A stretch of 64,000 nt of DNA from Siphonodentalium dalli (Eukaryota > Mollusca > Scaphopoda > Gadilida > Siphonodentaliidae). Where the stretch lies: positions 64,508,609 through 64,572,608 of the forward strand of contig CP136066.1 in the NCBI GenBank assembly GCA_032622095.1. Direction: 5' to 3'. Position numbers and translations under genes: made by a program. Positions 22,113-33,499 of this stretch are shown here, piece after piece. Under the pieces are notes generated by a model, which was not told where the DNA came from, ran no database searches, and saw only the letters and a program-made list of their open reading frames with translations. The stretch's first letter is position 1, and each line of letters opens with the position of its first letter.

Positions 22113-25100
22113 ATGGGGATTAGTCTGACACAGTATCGCATTTGCATTGGAACCCATGACTTTTCTAAATGCGGCCCAACTGTCATGATATATCGATACA
22201 CACAGTGCTTATCGCTCAATTATAACACAATTATATTCCTTGCTGCACTAACCCTGATCATGTCATCTGATATACATGAAAATCCTGGACCGGGACAAAA
22301 TATAGTGAGAGAAAGCACCCTTTCAGTTTTTCACTATAATATTCGTAGTATTCGTTTCAAACTTTCTAAAATAGTGGACATACTTAGCGATTTTGACGTA
22401 CTGTGTTTTACGGAAACACATCTGGACCCCGTCTTCCCCTCATCTGAAATTTTGATTGACGGATACAACACTCCAATCAGGAACGACCGCGATTCGTATG
22501 GTGGTGGGATATGCACGTACTTCTCAAACCAGATAGTATATGAGCGTATAACCAAATTAGAATTTGACGAATCTATCATGTGGTTTAAAATCATTTCAAA
22601 TAAACTAAGCTATTTCCTTGCAGTTACATATAGGTCTGCCCAATTCTGCGCGCCAAATTATTGGGACTTGCTGGAAACGTCACTCGAGGATGCAATAAAG
22701 ACATCAAATGCCGTAATTCTTGTAGGAGATGTAAACTCCAACTCCCTTGATAACTCGTCAGATATTAGTGTAATGTTAACCCGCCTCACGATGCGAAACC
22801 TCATCAAAGACCCCACTCGTGTTTCAACTACAAGTCAAACGATTATAGATCCTATCCTAGTAACTGACGGAATAATTACCCACGATTCTGGCATCATTAA
22901 TCCTGGTGTGTCTGACCACTATGCAACTTACGCCTCACTCGCATTGGACTATTGCACAAGACCGTGCTTTGAACGAACAGTGTGGAACTACACGAATGCC
23001 GATTTTAAACAGGCATCGCATCTTCTTTCTAACGAAAGTTGGAATGAAATATTGAACTGTACAAATGCCAACGATTCTGTAAAACTTTTTACCGACAAGT
23101 TTCTCATAATAATGAAACAAAATATACCTAATCGGCGCGTCCTAATTAGACCCAACGATAAATACTGGTTTAATTCTGAAATAAGAAAACAAATCAGAAA
23201 ACGGGACAGATTGCGGAAAAAGGCAATTCGAACCGGGACATCCGAGGATTGGGCTGCGTTCAAAAAAGTGCGAAATAAAATAAATAACATGAAAAAATAT
23301 TACAAAGCAGAATTTGAAAAAAATTTACAGGAAAATTTAAAAATTGCTGATTCGCCTAGATATTTCTGGAAAATGGTTAATAACATCCTTGGCAGAACGA
23401 AATCAAATTTGATACCCCCACTTAGAACGCCTATAAATAGGTTACATTGCAACTTAGTAGTAGATGACTATCTCAAATCAAACCTACTGAATGATACATT
23501 TGTCGATAATTCTTCATTGCCACATATCAAACCGATTCTTCCGCATCTTATAATACCAGAAACAACTATTTCCGAAATAAAAATTGAAATTGCAGACATA
23601 CTAGAAGCCATTGATTCTTTAAAGTTAAACAAAGCCCATGGACATGACGGAATAAGCCCACGTATGTTAAAAGAAACAAAGGCTGTCATTGCAAACCCCC
23701 TGAAAATTATTTTTGAAAAATCCCTAAGAGATGGCATTTTCCCAGATGACTGGAAAAAAGCTAACGTAATACCTGTCCACAAAAAAGACGATCGATCTGA
23801 TCCTGGAAATTATAGACCAATTTCCCTACTCCCCGCCATTGCAAAAGTCTTTGAGAAAATATTACTTAAACACCTTTTGAAATTTATTAGAGATAATGAT
23901 AAATTGTACGAATTCCAATCAGGCTTTCTCCCTGGCCACTCGACTACATACCAACTCTTAGAATTATATCACTCCCTCTGTCAGTCTCTCGAGGAGAATC
24001 TTTATACATGTGCTGTTTTTTGTGATATTTCCAAGGCCTTCGAGAGAGTCTGGCACGAGGGATTGATATTTAAATTGAAACGTTGTGGTGTCACAGGGTC
24101 ACTGATTAAACTCATAGAAAATTATCTGTCTAACAGGAAACAACGAGTATTAGTAAATAGCAAATTTTCAGATTACAAAACCATTAATGCAGGAGTTCCC
24201 CAAGGTTCCATTATTGGACCTTTCCTATTCTTGGTATACATAAATGATCTATCTGAAACCCTCCATTCTTTCGCACGACTATATGCCGACGACACATGCC
24301 TCACGGAATCGAATATAAGTGTTCTCGATCTTGAAAGAGAGATGAATCGTGATCTAATAAAAATTGACTCATGGTCTGATCAATGGTTAGTTAAATTTAA
24401 CGGTACTAAGACTAAGTCTGTTACCTTTTCATATTCAGGAAATCACCCCAATATAGCTCTCTCATTAAACGGTAACAGTATAAGTCAAGTAGAGTCTTAT
24501 AAACATCTCGGGTTATTCATTCAAAGTGATATGGACTGGAACCGACAAATTGATGAAATGTTGAAGAAGCTTTACGGACGCCTCGCTTACTTGAGAAAGT
24601 TGAAGTTTATGCTTAATCGAAACACACTGGAAATAATATACCGATCATATATACTGCCCCTTATGGACTACGCCGATGTAGTCTGGGACTCGGCCCCTGC
24701 AAACCTTTTGATCAAGTTAGACAGAGTACACGCCGATGCTGCCCGTTTAATCACTGGACTTACCCGATCAGTCCCACAAGATAAACTATTATGCGAATTA
24801 GGTTGGAGAACATTGACGGACAGACGAAAATATCACAGATTGCATACCATGTATAGGATAGTAAACCATAAAACCCCAAGCTATTTGACTGATCTCTTGC
24901 CAACCCGCCCAGAAACGACCAATAGATTAAGAAACAATATCCCTTTCCCGCCATATCAATGGAGGACTAAACATTTTAATAATTCATTCTTCCCGCGATC
25001 AACTAAGGACTGGAACGAACTCCCCAAAGAAGTAAGAACTAGTTGCTCACTAAACGTTTTCAAAACAAAATTAGCATCAACAAATATAGTACTGAAACCC

Positions 25101-25451
25101 CCTGATCATTTCAATATAGGAAAACGACGACTGAACATAATCCACTGTAAGCTCCGTAACTTATGTAGCGACCTAAATGCTGACAAATTTTGCAACTTTA
25201 TTAGTGACAATCCAAGTTGCCGATGTGGACATCCAGTTGAAGATGCAAGTCATTATTTCTTTAAATGCGGGCTGTACACACGTCATAGAATTACTCTAGC
25301 AAATAATTTAACAGGTTTAGGTATGTCAAATATCACTGTCGGAAAGCTACTTATTGGTGAGATCTCACTAAATGACAATTTAAATAGAAAGTTATTCAAT
25401 TTTGTTCAAACTTACATAACTTCAACCTGCCGTTTTGACATCAGCGACTAG
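22113..25451 (+). CDS. LINE ORF2: APE endonuclease / reverse transcriptase
   Basis: 1112 aa, intact. Residues about 30-52 are hydrophobic, leading into SSDIHENPGP (Asp53-Pro60), a 2A-like motif. The endonuclease occupies about 70-285, with FHYNIRSI, CFTETHLD, VGDVNSN and GVSDHYATYA. The RT occupies about 490-770, with KAHGHDGISP, YRPISLLPAIAKVFEKIL, QSGFLPGHSTTYQL, FCDISKAFERVWH, AGVPQGSIIGPF and catalytic YADD at 724-727. Near 1036-1055 a CxCG…H…C cluster (CRCGHPVEDASHYFFKC) is the tail motif common in Jockey/CR1/I-type elements. The protein nicks the target and primes reverse transcription there. The true start may lie downstream of 22113, since several Met codons precede the domains. Confidence 0.92.
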   Translation: MGISLTQYRICIGTHDFSKCGPTVMIYRYTQCLSLNYNTIIFLAALTLIMSSDIHENPGPGQNIVRESTLSVFHYNIRSIRFKLSKIVDILSDFDVLCFTETHLDPVFPSSEILIDGYNTPIRNDRDSYGGGICTYFSNQIVYERITKLEFDESIMWFKIISNKLSYFLAVTYRSAQFCAPNYWDLLETSLEDAIKTSNAVILVGDVNSNSLDNSSDISVMLTRLTMRNLIKDPTRVSTTSQTIIDPILVTDGIITHDSGIINPGVSDHYATYASLALDYCTRPCFERTVWNYTNADFKQASHLLSNESWNEILNCTNANDSVKLFTDKFLIIMKQNIPNRRVLIRPNDKYWFNSEIRKQIRKRDRLRKKAIRTGTSEDWAAFKKVRNKINNMKKYYKAEFEKNLQENLKIADSPRYFWKMVNNILGRTKSNLIPPLRTPINRLHCNLVVDDYLKSNLLNDTFVDNSSLPHIKPILPHLIIPETTISEIKIEIADILEAIDSLKLNKAHGHDGISPRMLKETKAVIANPLKIIFEKSLRDGIFPDDWKKANVIPVHKKDDRSDPGNYRPISLLPAIAKVFEKILLKHLLKFIRDNDKLYEFQSGFLPGHSTTYQLLELYHSLCQSLEENLYTCAVFCDISKAFERVWHEGLIFKLKRCGVTGSLIKLIENYLSNRKQRVLVNSKFSDYKTINAGVPQGSIIGPFLFLVYINDLSETLHSFARLYADDTCLTESNISVLDLEREMNRDLIKIDSWSDQWLVKFNGTKTKSVTFSYSGNHPNIALSLNGNSISQVESYKHLGLFIQSDMDWNRQIDEMLKKLYGRLAYLRKLKFMLNRNTLEIIYRSYILPLMDYADVVWDSAPANLLIKLDRVHADAARLITGLTRSVPQDKLLCELGWRTLTDRRKYHRLHTMYRIVNHKTPSYLTDLLPTRPETTNRLRNNIPFPPYQWRTKHFNNSFFPRSTKDWNELPKEVRTSCSLNVFKTKLASTNIVLKPPDHFNIGKRRLNIIHCKLRNLCSDLNADKFCNFISDNPSCRCGHPVEDASHYFFKCGLYTRHRITLANNLTGLGMSNITVGKLLIGEISLNDNLNRKLFNFVQTYITSTCRFDISD
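22269..22292 (+). other. 2A-like ribosome-skipping motif in ORF2
   Basis: Encodes DIHENPGP. The active 2A consensus is D-V/I-E-x-N-P-G-P; here the third residue is His, a change that usually weakens skipping. 2A-like motifs at the N-terminus of ORF2 have been reported for APE-type LINEs, including CR1-like ones. If active, a 59-residue hydrophobic leader would be released. Activity is not shown by sequence. Confidence 0.55.
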
Positions 25452-25737
25452 GCTGCATTACCGTTAAAGATCATAAAGTAGCACAGACTATAGCAGGACC
25501 CCCCCCCCCCGGACGCACAGTGATGGACCCGACGCCATCGTGTATATACATCTGTTGTATCATAATTCCATATATATTGTATACTAATTCTTATACAAGT
25601 GGATCATACCGTATATTATACTTATGTAAATATCATGTTCTTTGTATTATTGTCGGGAGCGAGGCCAAGATAAGTTTTGTAACTTGTGCCTCAATCCCTT
25701 GCATTTAATTATGGATGCAAATAAATATGTTTACATC
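25452..25737 (+). other. LINE 3' UTR and terminus
   Basis: Includes an oligo-C tract at 25498-25510 and ends AATAAATATGTTTACATC. A very similar terminus (AATAAAAATATGTTTACAC) is at 61287-61307, suggesting another copy of a related family. No poly(A) or simple-repeat tail is seen before the downstream repeat begins. Confidence 0.7.
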
Positions 25738-25930
25738 AATGGACACAAGTAATGGGACATTTTGCAATGCTCATCGAGCACATGTACGATAAATGCATAC
25801 ACTGAAACATTCAACTGCTCTAACTCCACAACTAAATAACTGTTTTCTAAAACTACCATGGACTTAAGTAATGCATTATCGCGGCTAATTTTCCTCAATT
25901 ATGATCAAATCTGACCCTAGCCTATAAAAA

Positions 25931-28071
25931 TAATATGGATCTATTTAAATCCGCATATGACACTTCATTCTCACCGATCACTCAACGTCAACAAAACAAG
26001 TTTATCAAAACATATGAATTGATGAAAGGTCTCATTTCGTCAAATGCAAAGCATCGCCTTTACACAAATACTAAAAGTCACCTACTGTAACCATTTGATA
26101 GTATAAAAAGGACTTGCATTGCAAAAAAACATATCAGCATGTCTTGAACGAAAGGAAATATAACAATAAGCAATCTTGGGAAATTCTAAACTCTGATTTG
26201 AATCGTGGACGCAAGCAATCAATGACTGGCATTATCTTTTTTGGAGGACAAACTGTGTTAGATGAAAACAAAATTCCCGAAGCATTCAATAAATTTTTCG
26301 CAGGCACCTGAAATCGCATATGCTCTGGGATTCCAGATGCGAAAAAACCAACACAGACATACTTGCAGTATGTATATGTTTCCAACAGTTCCTGCTGAAA
26401 TGATCTCCTTGTGCAACTTACAAAAAAACCCCAACAAAGCCGTGGTCATGACGCTATTTCCATTTCTTTAGTCAAATTTATTATATGCGAAATAGCAAAC
26501 ACATTACCCATTGTCACATATTATGAATCGGTCATTGAGACTGGCATTGTTCCAGCAGAATTGAAAATAGCCAAGGTTGTTCCAATATTTAGATCTGGTA
26601 ACTTCTTGACAATTATAGACCTATTCATTTTCCAAATTACTGGTAAGGCCGTATGTAATAGACCCGTTTATTTTTTAAACAAGCATAACAATTTATATGA
26701 ACATCAATGTGGTTTTAGGAAGGGCCATTCGGCTATACACCAGGTATTACAGTTACTTGATGATGTATGGACCCAAAATAATAAAAAAAAAGACTAAAGA
26801 TTTGACCCTAGCATGGTTCTGGGTTTAATCGTTTATCCAAGGCATTTGACACCATATACCACAATGTTCTTCTAAAAAACACTTGAACGTTATGGAACAA
26901 GGAGAACAGCCAATACATCTAGAAATTATTTGACTGAAAGAACGCAGATCACATATGTTGCCTCTTAATCTTGGAGTTCATCATGGTTGAATTCTTGGAG
27001 CGATACTATATTTATTTATGCTAATGTTATCGACAAAGCCATAGCGATATAACTTGTTTCATTCCCTGACGACACAACAGTGTTTACATCGTACAATAAG
27101 ATTAGGCGACTGAGGCGAAAGGTCAACATGGAACTTAATAATTCGAGTGGTGTTGTGCAAATAAATTACCACTGAAAGCCAAAAAAACGGGATATATTTT
27201 ATTTGATCCATCGAAAATGGTGCCTAAAGACACACACATTAATATAAATAAATAACACATGTGTAAACATAAAAATGATAAAAATTGATAAAAATTGTTA
27301 AACTGGAATATAAGAAAAAATATAAAAAATGATAAAAATTGTTAAAGAATATAAGAAAAAATATTATAAATGATAAAAATTGTTGAAGAATGAAAGAAAA
27401 ATGATAAAAAATTGTTAAAGAATGTAAGAAAAATTTATGAAATAAAATGATAAAAAATTGTTAGGCCAATGCATTCTCTTATATATGCGAGGCGACCTAT
27501 GGTCGACTCGCATATATAAGAGAATGCATTGACACAGGGTATACTAGTATTTGATCGATGCATATAAATAACACTCCAATCGAGAGAGTTAGTGAGGTTT
27601 ATACAGAAAATGGAGTAAGATTCCTGGGATTCTTTGTTTTGCAGAAACTTTCAATAAGAATTATTATCAATACAATATACATGTATAACTCGCACACAGA
27701 TCCCCAGTTTCATAAAAAGAAGATTCTGAAAGTGAAGAATATCCATAAACTAAATATTTACCCTTTTCATGTTAGACTTGATAAATGGTAAACTACCAGT
27801 CTTTCAAGAACCTGTTCGATCTTAACTGTAGTAATATGCACCGAAAAGGAACATTTAAAACACCAATAGCTGGAATGAAAATTCAAGAATCGTTACCCTT
27901 TTTTAAATTCCCTAAATTTGGAATAGTCAGGGAAAAAAGAAATCCGTTCGGAGGGGATCCGCAAAATATTTAAAAAACATGTAGATATGAGTGGCAATCA
28001 TACAACAACTCCCACGTATTGTAAGAAATTAAAGGTATATCTTGTACCATGGGGAAACTTTTCGTGGACGG
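25931..28071 (+). pseudogene. Second copy of the decayed LINE RT, with nested MITE
   Basis: Same broken RT reading frames as 13560-15700 (for example HQCGFRKGHSAIHQVLQLLD), with the same nested MITE at 27255-27560 and its hairpin at 27462-27539. Present only because the whole unit was duplicated. Confidence 0.75.
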
Positions 28072-28751
28072 AGTTACTTCGCCTCAGTATTCTCAACTCA
28101 ACAATAAGAATGGATGGAGTAATTGGAGTTGTCATGACAATAACGCCCACCTATGTGAATATGAAGGATGTTCGGTGATTTTTTCTCAAATTCTGTACGC
28201 CATTTTAGGAGCCATATTGGATTTGGGAGAATTTTGTTGAATGATATATAAGGAAAGTACTTAGCCTCATTATTACAACTGACAGCAGTAAGCACACGTA
28301 GAGCTGTCATAATAATAACGCGCTCACTGATGTGGAAATAAGCGATTTCTGTGATTTTTCAATTTCTGGTCGCCATTTTGGCAGTATCTTGAATTTGGGT
28401 GAATATTGCTTAACTCTAGTTTAGGAGAAATCATAGCCCGGGTATCTGCTACAAGTGTACATGCATGCGTGGAATAATAGTAACAATAACACCAACTGAT
28501 TCGAAGCAGACATGCGATTTGCATCGATTTGGATTTGACCGTACTATAACGGTATTTGGAAAAAAACGTGACATGGGCAAAAATATCCGGCCTGGAATGC
28601 ATATATGCATATATATTATGTCCGCACTGTGTGCGCAAATGATTGTTCTTTAAGACAAATGTATAACCTCTCACCAAGATGACCATGTTCTCCCACATAG
28701 TCAAACGATAGGTGGTGAAATGTCGATATTTGATAACTTTATTCAGATGTC

Positions 28752-29111
28752 GGCCGCCATCTTGCGCGCCATATTGGATTTTGGTGTCGGATGTTTCGGT
28801 TATTTGTATATTAGCCTAACGTATCGAGTAGAAAATAATAGCGCATGTGATATTATATTTACTATAATGACGATCAAAGAGAGCTGGTGCATGTCAATCA
28901 AATTGGCCGCCATGATCGACGTCATCTTGGGCGCCATATTGGATTTTGGTGTCGAATGTTTTGGTTATTTGTAAGCATTGTATATTAGCCTAACGTATCG
29001 AGTGGAAAATAATAGCGCATTTGATATTATATTTACTATAACGACGATCAAAAAGACCTGGTGTATATCAATCAAAATGGTTGCCATGATAGACGCCATC
29101 TTGTCTGGGGC
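28752..29111 (+). repeat. Second copy of the about 170-bp tandem repeat
   Basis: Identical to 16381-16740: GCGCCATATTGGATTTTGG units at about 170-bp spacing. Followed at 29281-29731 by the conserved upstream block of the RBR gene. Confidence 0.75.
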
Positions 29112-30340
29112 TTCTTCGCCACTTTATTAGTGGAGACCTCACGGAAGAAAATGAGTGGGGTGAAGTTGAGTCCTGAGATGCAAGGGTCGATCAATATCGA
29201 CTGGAAGAGTTGTTGGAATTGTTGCTGTTGGCTCTAGAGCTACGCTATATTTAACTAAAAGCGATATAGTCTTGGTTCTCCCTGGATGCATTGTCATGAC
29301 GTTATATATGTACGAGTGCTACTGACAACCAAATGTGTTATTATAACCTAGTTATATAATATCACGGCAGAGTGACACCGATAAACGAGAATCACTCATG
29401 ATTTCGAACACTGGCTTTATATAGCCGAGACGTAATGTCTATTATTAGGCAACAATTCATGTAGGTATTGATTTGCGGCTTTCCAAATGATCTAAAATAG
29501 ACAGCCAAGCATTAAGCAGGTCCATGACATAGTCGCAGTCGCACGGTACTATAATTAGATATTACTGCAGTTGAGCGGACGTAAACAACCGTTTTAACAA
29601 CGTGAATATAGTTTCTCAATAGGGTCTCGCTTGAATGCAAAATATATATACCAACCACGTGAGAATTATGAATGGATTGTACGGTGTGTGCTGGAATAAG
29701 AATCAGTTGATAATTCGATCAACAAGGTTAGACTGAAATGTGATGTAGCATAGCTTCAGGCCACCCCACATTACATAATATACATAATTAATCAGTGATA
29801 ATTGTTTAACTGAAATTCATTTCATAGCGGCTTAGCTTTCCTCATCGTCAGCATTGTCTTAATGCATCTTGTTTTTCATTAAATGTTCGAAAATGAACAA
29901 GCTTTTTGTTTTTATCATTTTCCTCACTTCAAATTACATTGCATATTCATCTATTTCTACCCAACTAACTGTTATAATTCTAATCTTATTCGTATTCATT
30001 CACATTGTCGTTATATTGTATTTAAATATCATTCAGGGAATTTCCCATTCAACGTTCAAGCCATACATAGCGTGACATCATTGGTAACTTCCGCCTTTGG
30101 TCGTTACCATATTAATGAGTTCTGTAACGTCTGTATTTGAAGGTCGCTAAAGGTTATGGAAGGTTTGACTGCAATGTTATAACGGTAGATAAACACAGCG
30201 GTATATATGGGAACCGTAAATGTAACGTAGAGCATCAACGATTCATTGTGTTGAAAAGTTCCTTCTTGTTTCGATATACAAAATTGGTTTGTGTGGGGGA
30301 AAAGACTTATAGGACGTTCGTTCAGCAAAATACTTTGAGC

Positions 30341-31153
30341 ATGTCTTTAACAACGAGGATTATCAGGGAAACGACTCGAAGCGCTGGGGGAGGGACTCAG
30401 CTAGACACACAGGAGGTCACCGACTCAGATAACGTTTCCTGGATTGTTTGGCCCGAAGAAGAGTTTATAAACACGATGAATGGGTGGGTTTCACTTAAAG
30501 TGAATCATCCGGGCGATGAACCAAATGAGGACGTCGATGAAGACGATAACCTGAATGACTGCGACGAAGACGACGAAGTGTTGGACTCAGACGTTGATTC
30601 CGATATTGATTCCGATATTGATTTAGCTATTGAGTCTGAACACCTAAATGCCAGTGCTGATGAGGCCCAGTGTAAACTGTGCATAGATATAACCGATACA
30701 CAGGAAATGCCATGTTGCTCATATCGAATCTGCGATGCATGTCTTCATATTTATTTCGTCGTTGAACTGATGGCGGGTAAAGGTAGAATGGGCTGCCCTA
30801 AGTGTTCTAAGCCGCTTGGATATGATTTTGTCAACGGCTACCTTTCAGATGGTTCTAAATATCGTCTGTATCAAAATATGGTTGACAGTACTCGGGACTT
30901 TAACAAGAAAACTTGCCCGGATTGTAAACGAGTGACGTACCGACGTGAAGTGCAGAATGTTTCAATGGGGTCAAGTGGCATGCCTGTTAAATGCATTAAG
31001 TGTGATTTTCATTGGTGCTTCGAATGTCATGGACCCTACCATAAGGGAAAAACGTGTTCGCGTGCCACGGGGAAAGATGACGCTCAGTTTAAACGGTGGG
31101 CTAATCAATATAAGAACAAACAGAACAACGCAAGGAGATGTCCAGGATGCAAG
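30341..31153 (+). CDS. RNF217-like RBR E3 ubiquitin ligase, locus B exon 1
   Basis: Codes for residues 1-271 of a predicted 376-aa membrane-anchored RBR ligase, which would take ubiquitin from an E2 onto its own cysteine and then to substrate. Residues 55-100 are very acidic (Asp/Glu repeats). RING1 is 111-155 (CKLC, PCCSYRICDACL, CPKC). IBR is about 192-239 (CPDC, CIKC, CFEC, H…C). RING2 starts RRCPGCK at 265-271. The PCC-x4-C-x2-C form of RING1, the WCFECHGPYHKGKTC box and the spacer before RING2 match RNF217 better than other RBRs I know. The exon ends at AAG|GTATTT in phase 0. Start chosen at MSLTTR, where similarity to locus C begins; an in-frame Met lies upstream at 30137. No ATG-independent evidence of expression. 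Upstream DNA is the duplicated copy behind a LINE. Confidence 0.85.
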
Positions 31154-31631
31154 GTATTTATATTCAGTCTGTTCTCCTAGCAATACACACTTATTGGGCT
31201 TGTATTGGTATACAATGGACATGCAATAGCGATATTCCAAGTTTGAAATAAACTAAATTTGACACTACGTCGTGAGCTTGCATGGTATACATGTATAATG
31301 TACTACATAGACACGCGAAAGGGGACAATGAATATGACGACCAAAGTGCTGTTCACTTCGGCACGTGATCCAAAGGAACATAACCATATGAAGAAGAAAA
31401 AACATCATATACGTTTTTACTTGGAACGCTTTGGGATTTGTTTTTTCTTGTCACAAATATTCCAAAATTAAAAGACATCTCTATGTGTCATTCCAATCGA
31501 TATATAGCCATTTCGATAAGAAGTGAGAATCTGTTCATATAAATTGATGGGTAAATTGATACCATGAACACTGATACTCAGTCATTGCCTCCTTAGGTCT
31601 GATTTGTATCTATATCCGTGTTGTTCTTCAG

Positions 31632-31761
31632 TGGTACATACAGCGGACTGCGGGATGTGATCATATGGACTGCAGGTGTGGTGCCAAATTCTGCTATAAA
31701 TGTGGAAAGTTAATCGATAGAACCCATGAAAGACACAGATGTATTCGTAGCAAAATGCAGG
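31632..31761 (+). CDS. RNF217-like RBR, locus B exon 2 (catalytic RING2)
   Basis: Follows TTGTTCTTCAG and reads WYIQRTAGCDHMDCRCGAKF then CYKCGKLIDRTHERHRC (residues 272-314), with Cys280 in GCDHM as the expected catalytic cysteine and CxC…CxxC completing RING2. It joins exon 1 in phase 0 to give CPGCK-WYIQRTAGCDHM, matching the continuous RING2 of RNF217 (CPKCK…IQRTEGCDHM). It ends with one base of a split codon before GTTAGT, compatible with exon 3. It is too short to stand out as an open frame, and is supported by the paralogous exons in loci A and C. Confidence 0.8.
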
Positions 31762-32047
31762 GTTAGTACTTGCAGACTATACGTGTATATGTGTACTGAT
31801 TACAGGGGCGTTAATGGGGGGGGGGTGGGGTGTTGAGAGCGCATGTCTAACTGCAGTGTTACTGCAATCCTAAAAAGTCAGATTCTGCTATAAATGTGGA
31901 AGAAGACGCGGGAGATGTACATGTAAAAATTACAAAATACGCGGTTAGTACTTGCATGATATACGTGTATATGTGTACCGATTACAGGGACGTTAATTGG
32001 GGGGGGGGTTGAGGGCGTATGCCCAACTGCAGTGTTACTGCAATCCT
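31762..32047 (+). repeat. 182-bp tandem duplication including part of exon 2
   Basis: The sequence after exon 2 (GGTTAGTACTTGCA … GGGG tract … TGCAGTGTTACTGCAATCC) occurs again 182 bases later, with a second donor at 31944. Before it, 31881-31943 repeats the 3' part of exon 2 (TTCTGCTATAAATGTGG, FCYKCG), with an internal deletion. There is a weak CAG just before it. Possibly a dead extra exon; use in splicing seems unlikely without a pyrimidine tract. Confidence 0.65.
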
Positions 32048-33430
32048 AACAAAACAAAACTATGGGAAACTGAATTTGGCCTCATTAAGCTTTAAAACTC
32101 TCAGGTATAATCGCGATGACCTGATAATAGTGATGTGTGGTGATTTAGGCTGAAATTAATAATAGTGATGGCAATTTAACTCTATGTCTCAATGCCAAAT
32201 AATAGTGAATTATCTCCACAATTAATAATCGTGCTGTCACTATTATTAGGCACCTGATAGTATTCGAACTGATAACTCATGTTTAACTGATCGGAACGTT
32301 CCAACATAAATCGCTAAATCGTTGTCAAAATCCCAAATGATGGATACCTTAGTCCATAATATGGATTGAAAGTAGAAAAAACTAGATTTGGGAAAAAACA
32401 ACAAACTTTATATGTACACTAAATATTTTTTTGAAAAATTGAGAAGGCAATATAAATCTGTTTAGTCTGAAATTTTCAACCGTCGCGGGCAGACGTGATT
32501 GAGGCCCATGATCGTTTGAAACCTCAAATTATACCTTGTATTAGCCATATTCCTGGTATAAAACCACATCAAAGTGATTATTATGTATCATAGTTTCTCA
32601 ATGAAAGTGTCTGTTTGAATTTTGAGACAGTGGCAGAATGATACCCAGGATCTTTCTCAGGCTGTCATCTCATTTTATATTGTCTGGACATCAACACAAG
32701 AATATGCCATTTTTACGAAGACTTTCAAAACAGAAAGTGTGAGAATCCATTGAGTAATTAGATGATTAACAAACTATTGCTGAAGCCTAACGACGCGGTT
32801 TATCTCTTTATAGTCAAGATAAAAAAAAATTGCTAAGCATTTTTAGTACAATATCCCAACACACCCTTTGTGGTAGAGTTTGGTCCACTTATTAAAAAAA
32901 ACATTGTTGGCAATGTTCTATACCTGCGCTGCAGGTCAACGGTCAAGGTCAAATGTATGTGCGCATTTCTGCCATATCCATATTGGTCTCCATATTTGGG
33001 GGAATAAACATATCTCTCTCTCTATGTGTGAATTATGTATTTTATCAAAAACCTGTCAGTCATTACAATCTGATTGCTTCTGTTTCTGGGTTCTTGTGTG
33101 TTTTCCTTAACAACCGTTGCCATGGCATTATTTTGGTCCCGTATGTTATGGCATATATAGTACTGAAAATATGCGAAGAGTTTTAGTGTGCGATGCGCCG
33201 GAGGGTCCGTGCATGAATATACATACATTTAGAGCATAATAAAGCGAATAATGTGGAGGGTATTGACCAAAATATACTGTTACTAAACGCCAAAAACATT
33301 GATCGCTTGAAAATATATGTTGGTTCTGGGTTGGAGCTTCATTGTGAGGTTCAGTGATCTTTTAGTCTTTGTATTTAAACATATCGATGTTATCATTGAC
33401 CACATTCGTGTAATTCCACCTAATACGCAC
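32048..33430. other. Intron 2 of locus B, part aligning with loci A and C
   Basis: Between about 32340 and 32760 this intron aligns with 3130-3560 (locus A) and 56130-56370 (locus C), for example around GAGAAGGCAATAT and the ATTCCTGG…AACCACAT… block. The rest shows no gene or clear repeat. Confidence 0.45.
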
Positions 33431-33499
33431 ACGCTTGACTACCAATTTAAAGATAAAATATCGGGGTTCACGATATGATGGATATTGGCATACGCTCTT

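Larger units (their letters stand above)
18696..25737 (+). mobile_element. Full-length LINE (Jockey/CR1-like superfamily) with two intact ORFs
   Basis: Starts TTTAAAATGGCGGAAGACTG directly after the upstream repeat and ends AATAAATATGTTTACATC directly before the downstream repeat. Order: 5' UTR (185 bp), ORF1, a 2.1-kb inter-ORF region with tandem repeats, ORF2 (endonuclease + RT + zinc-knuckle-like tail), 3' UTR without a poly(A) tail. Both ORFs are open, and the two flanking duplicates differ at only one noticed base, so insertion is very recent and the element may be active. The clade is assigned by motifs only. Confidence 0.9.
25738..31066 (+). repeat. Downstream copy of the 5,329-bp direct repeat
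   Basis: Begins AATGGACAC immediately after the LINE 3' end and is identical to 13367-18695 apart from the one difference noticed at 28195. Its right end continues without a break into the rest of RBR exon 1, so this copy adjoins the original downstream DNA. The upstream copy adjoins the original upstream DNA. Confidence 0.95.

Noticed and set aside
22334-23782. Minus-strand frames across LINE ORF2
   Set aside because: Antisense shadows of an intact, domain-bearing ORF.
13367-31066. The 5.3-kb repeats as two LTRs of one giant LTR retrotransposon
   Set aside because: The units contain a host gene exon, decayed LINEs and MITEs, lack TG…CA ends, and the right unit continues into ordinary gene sequence; the interior is a LINE, not gag/pol.
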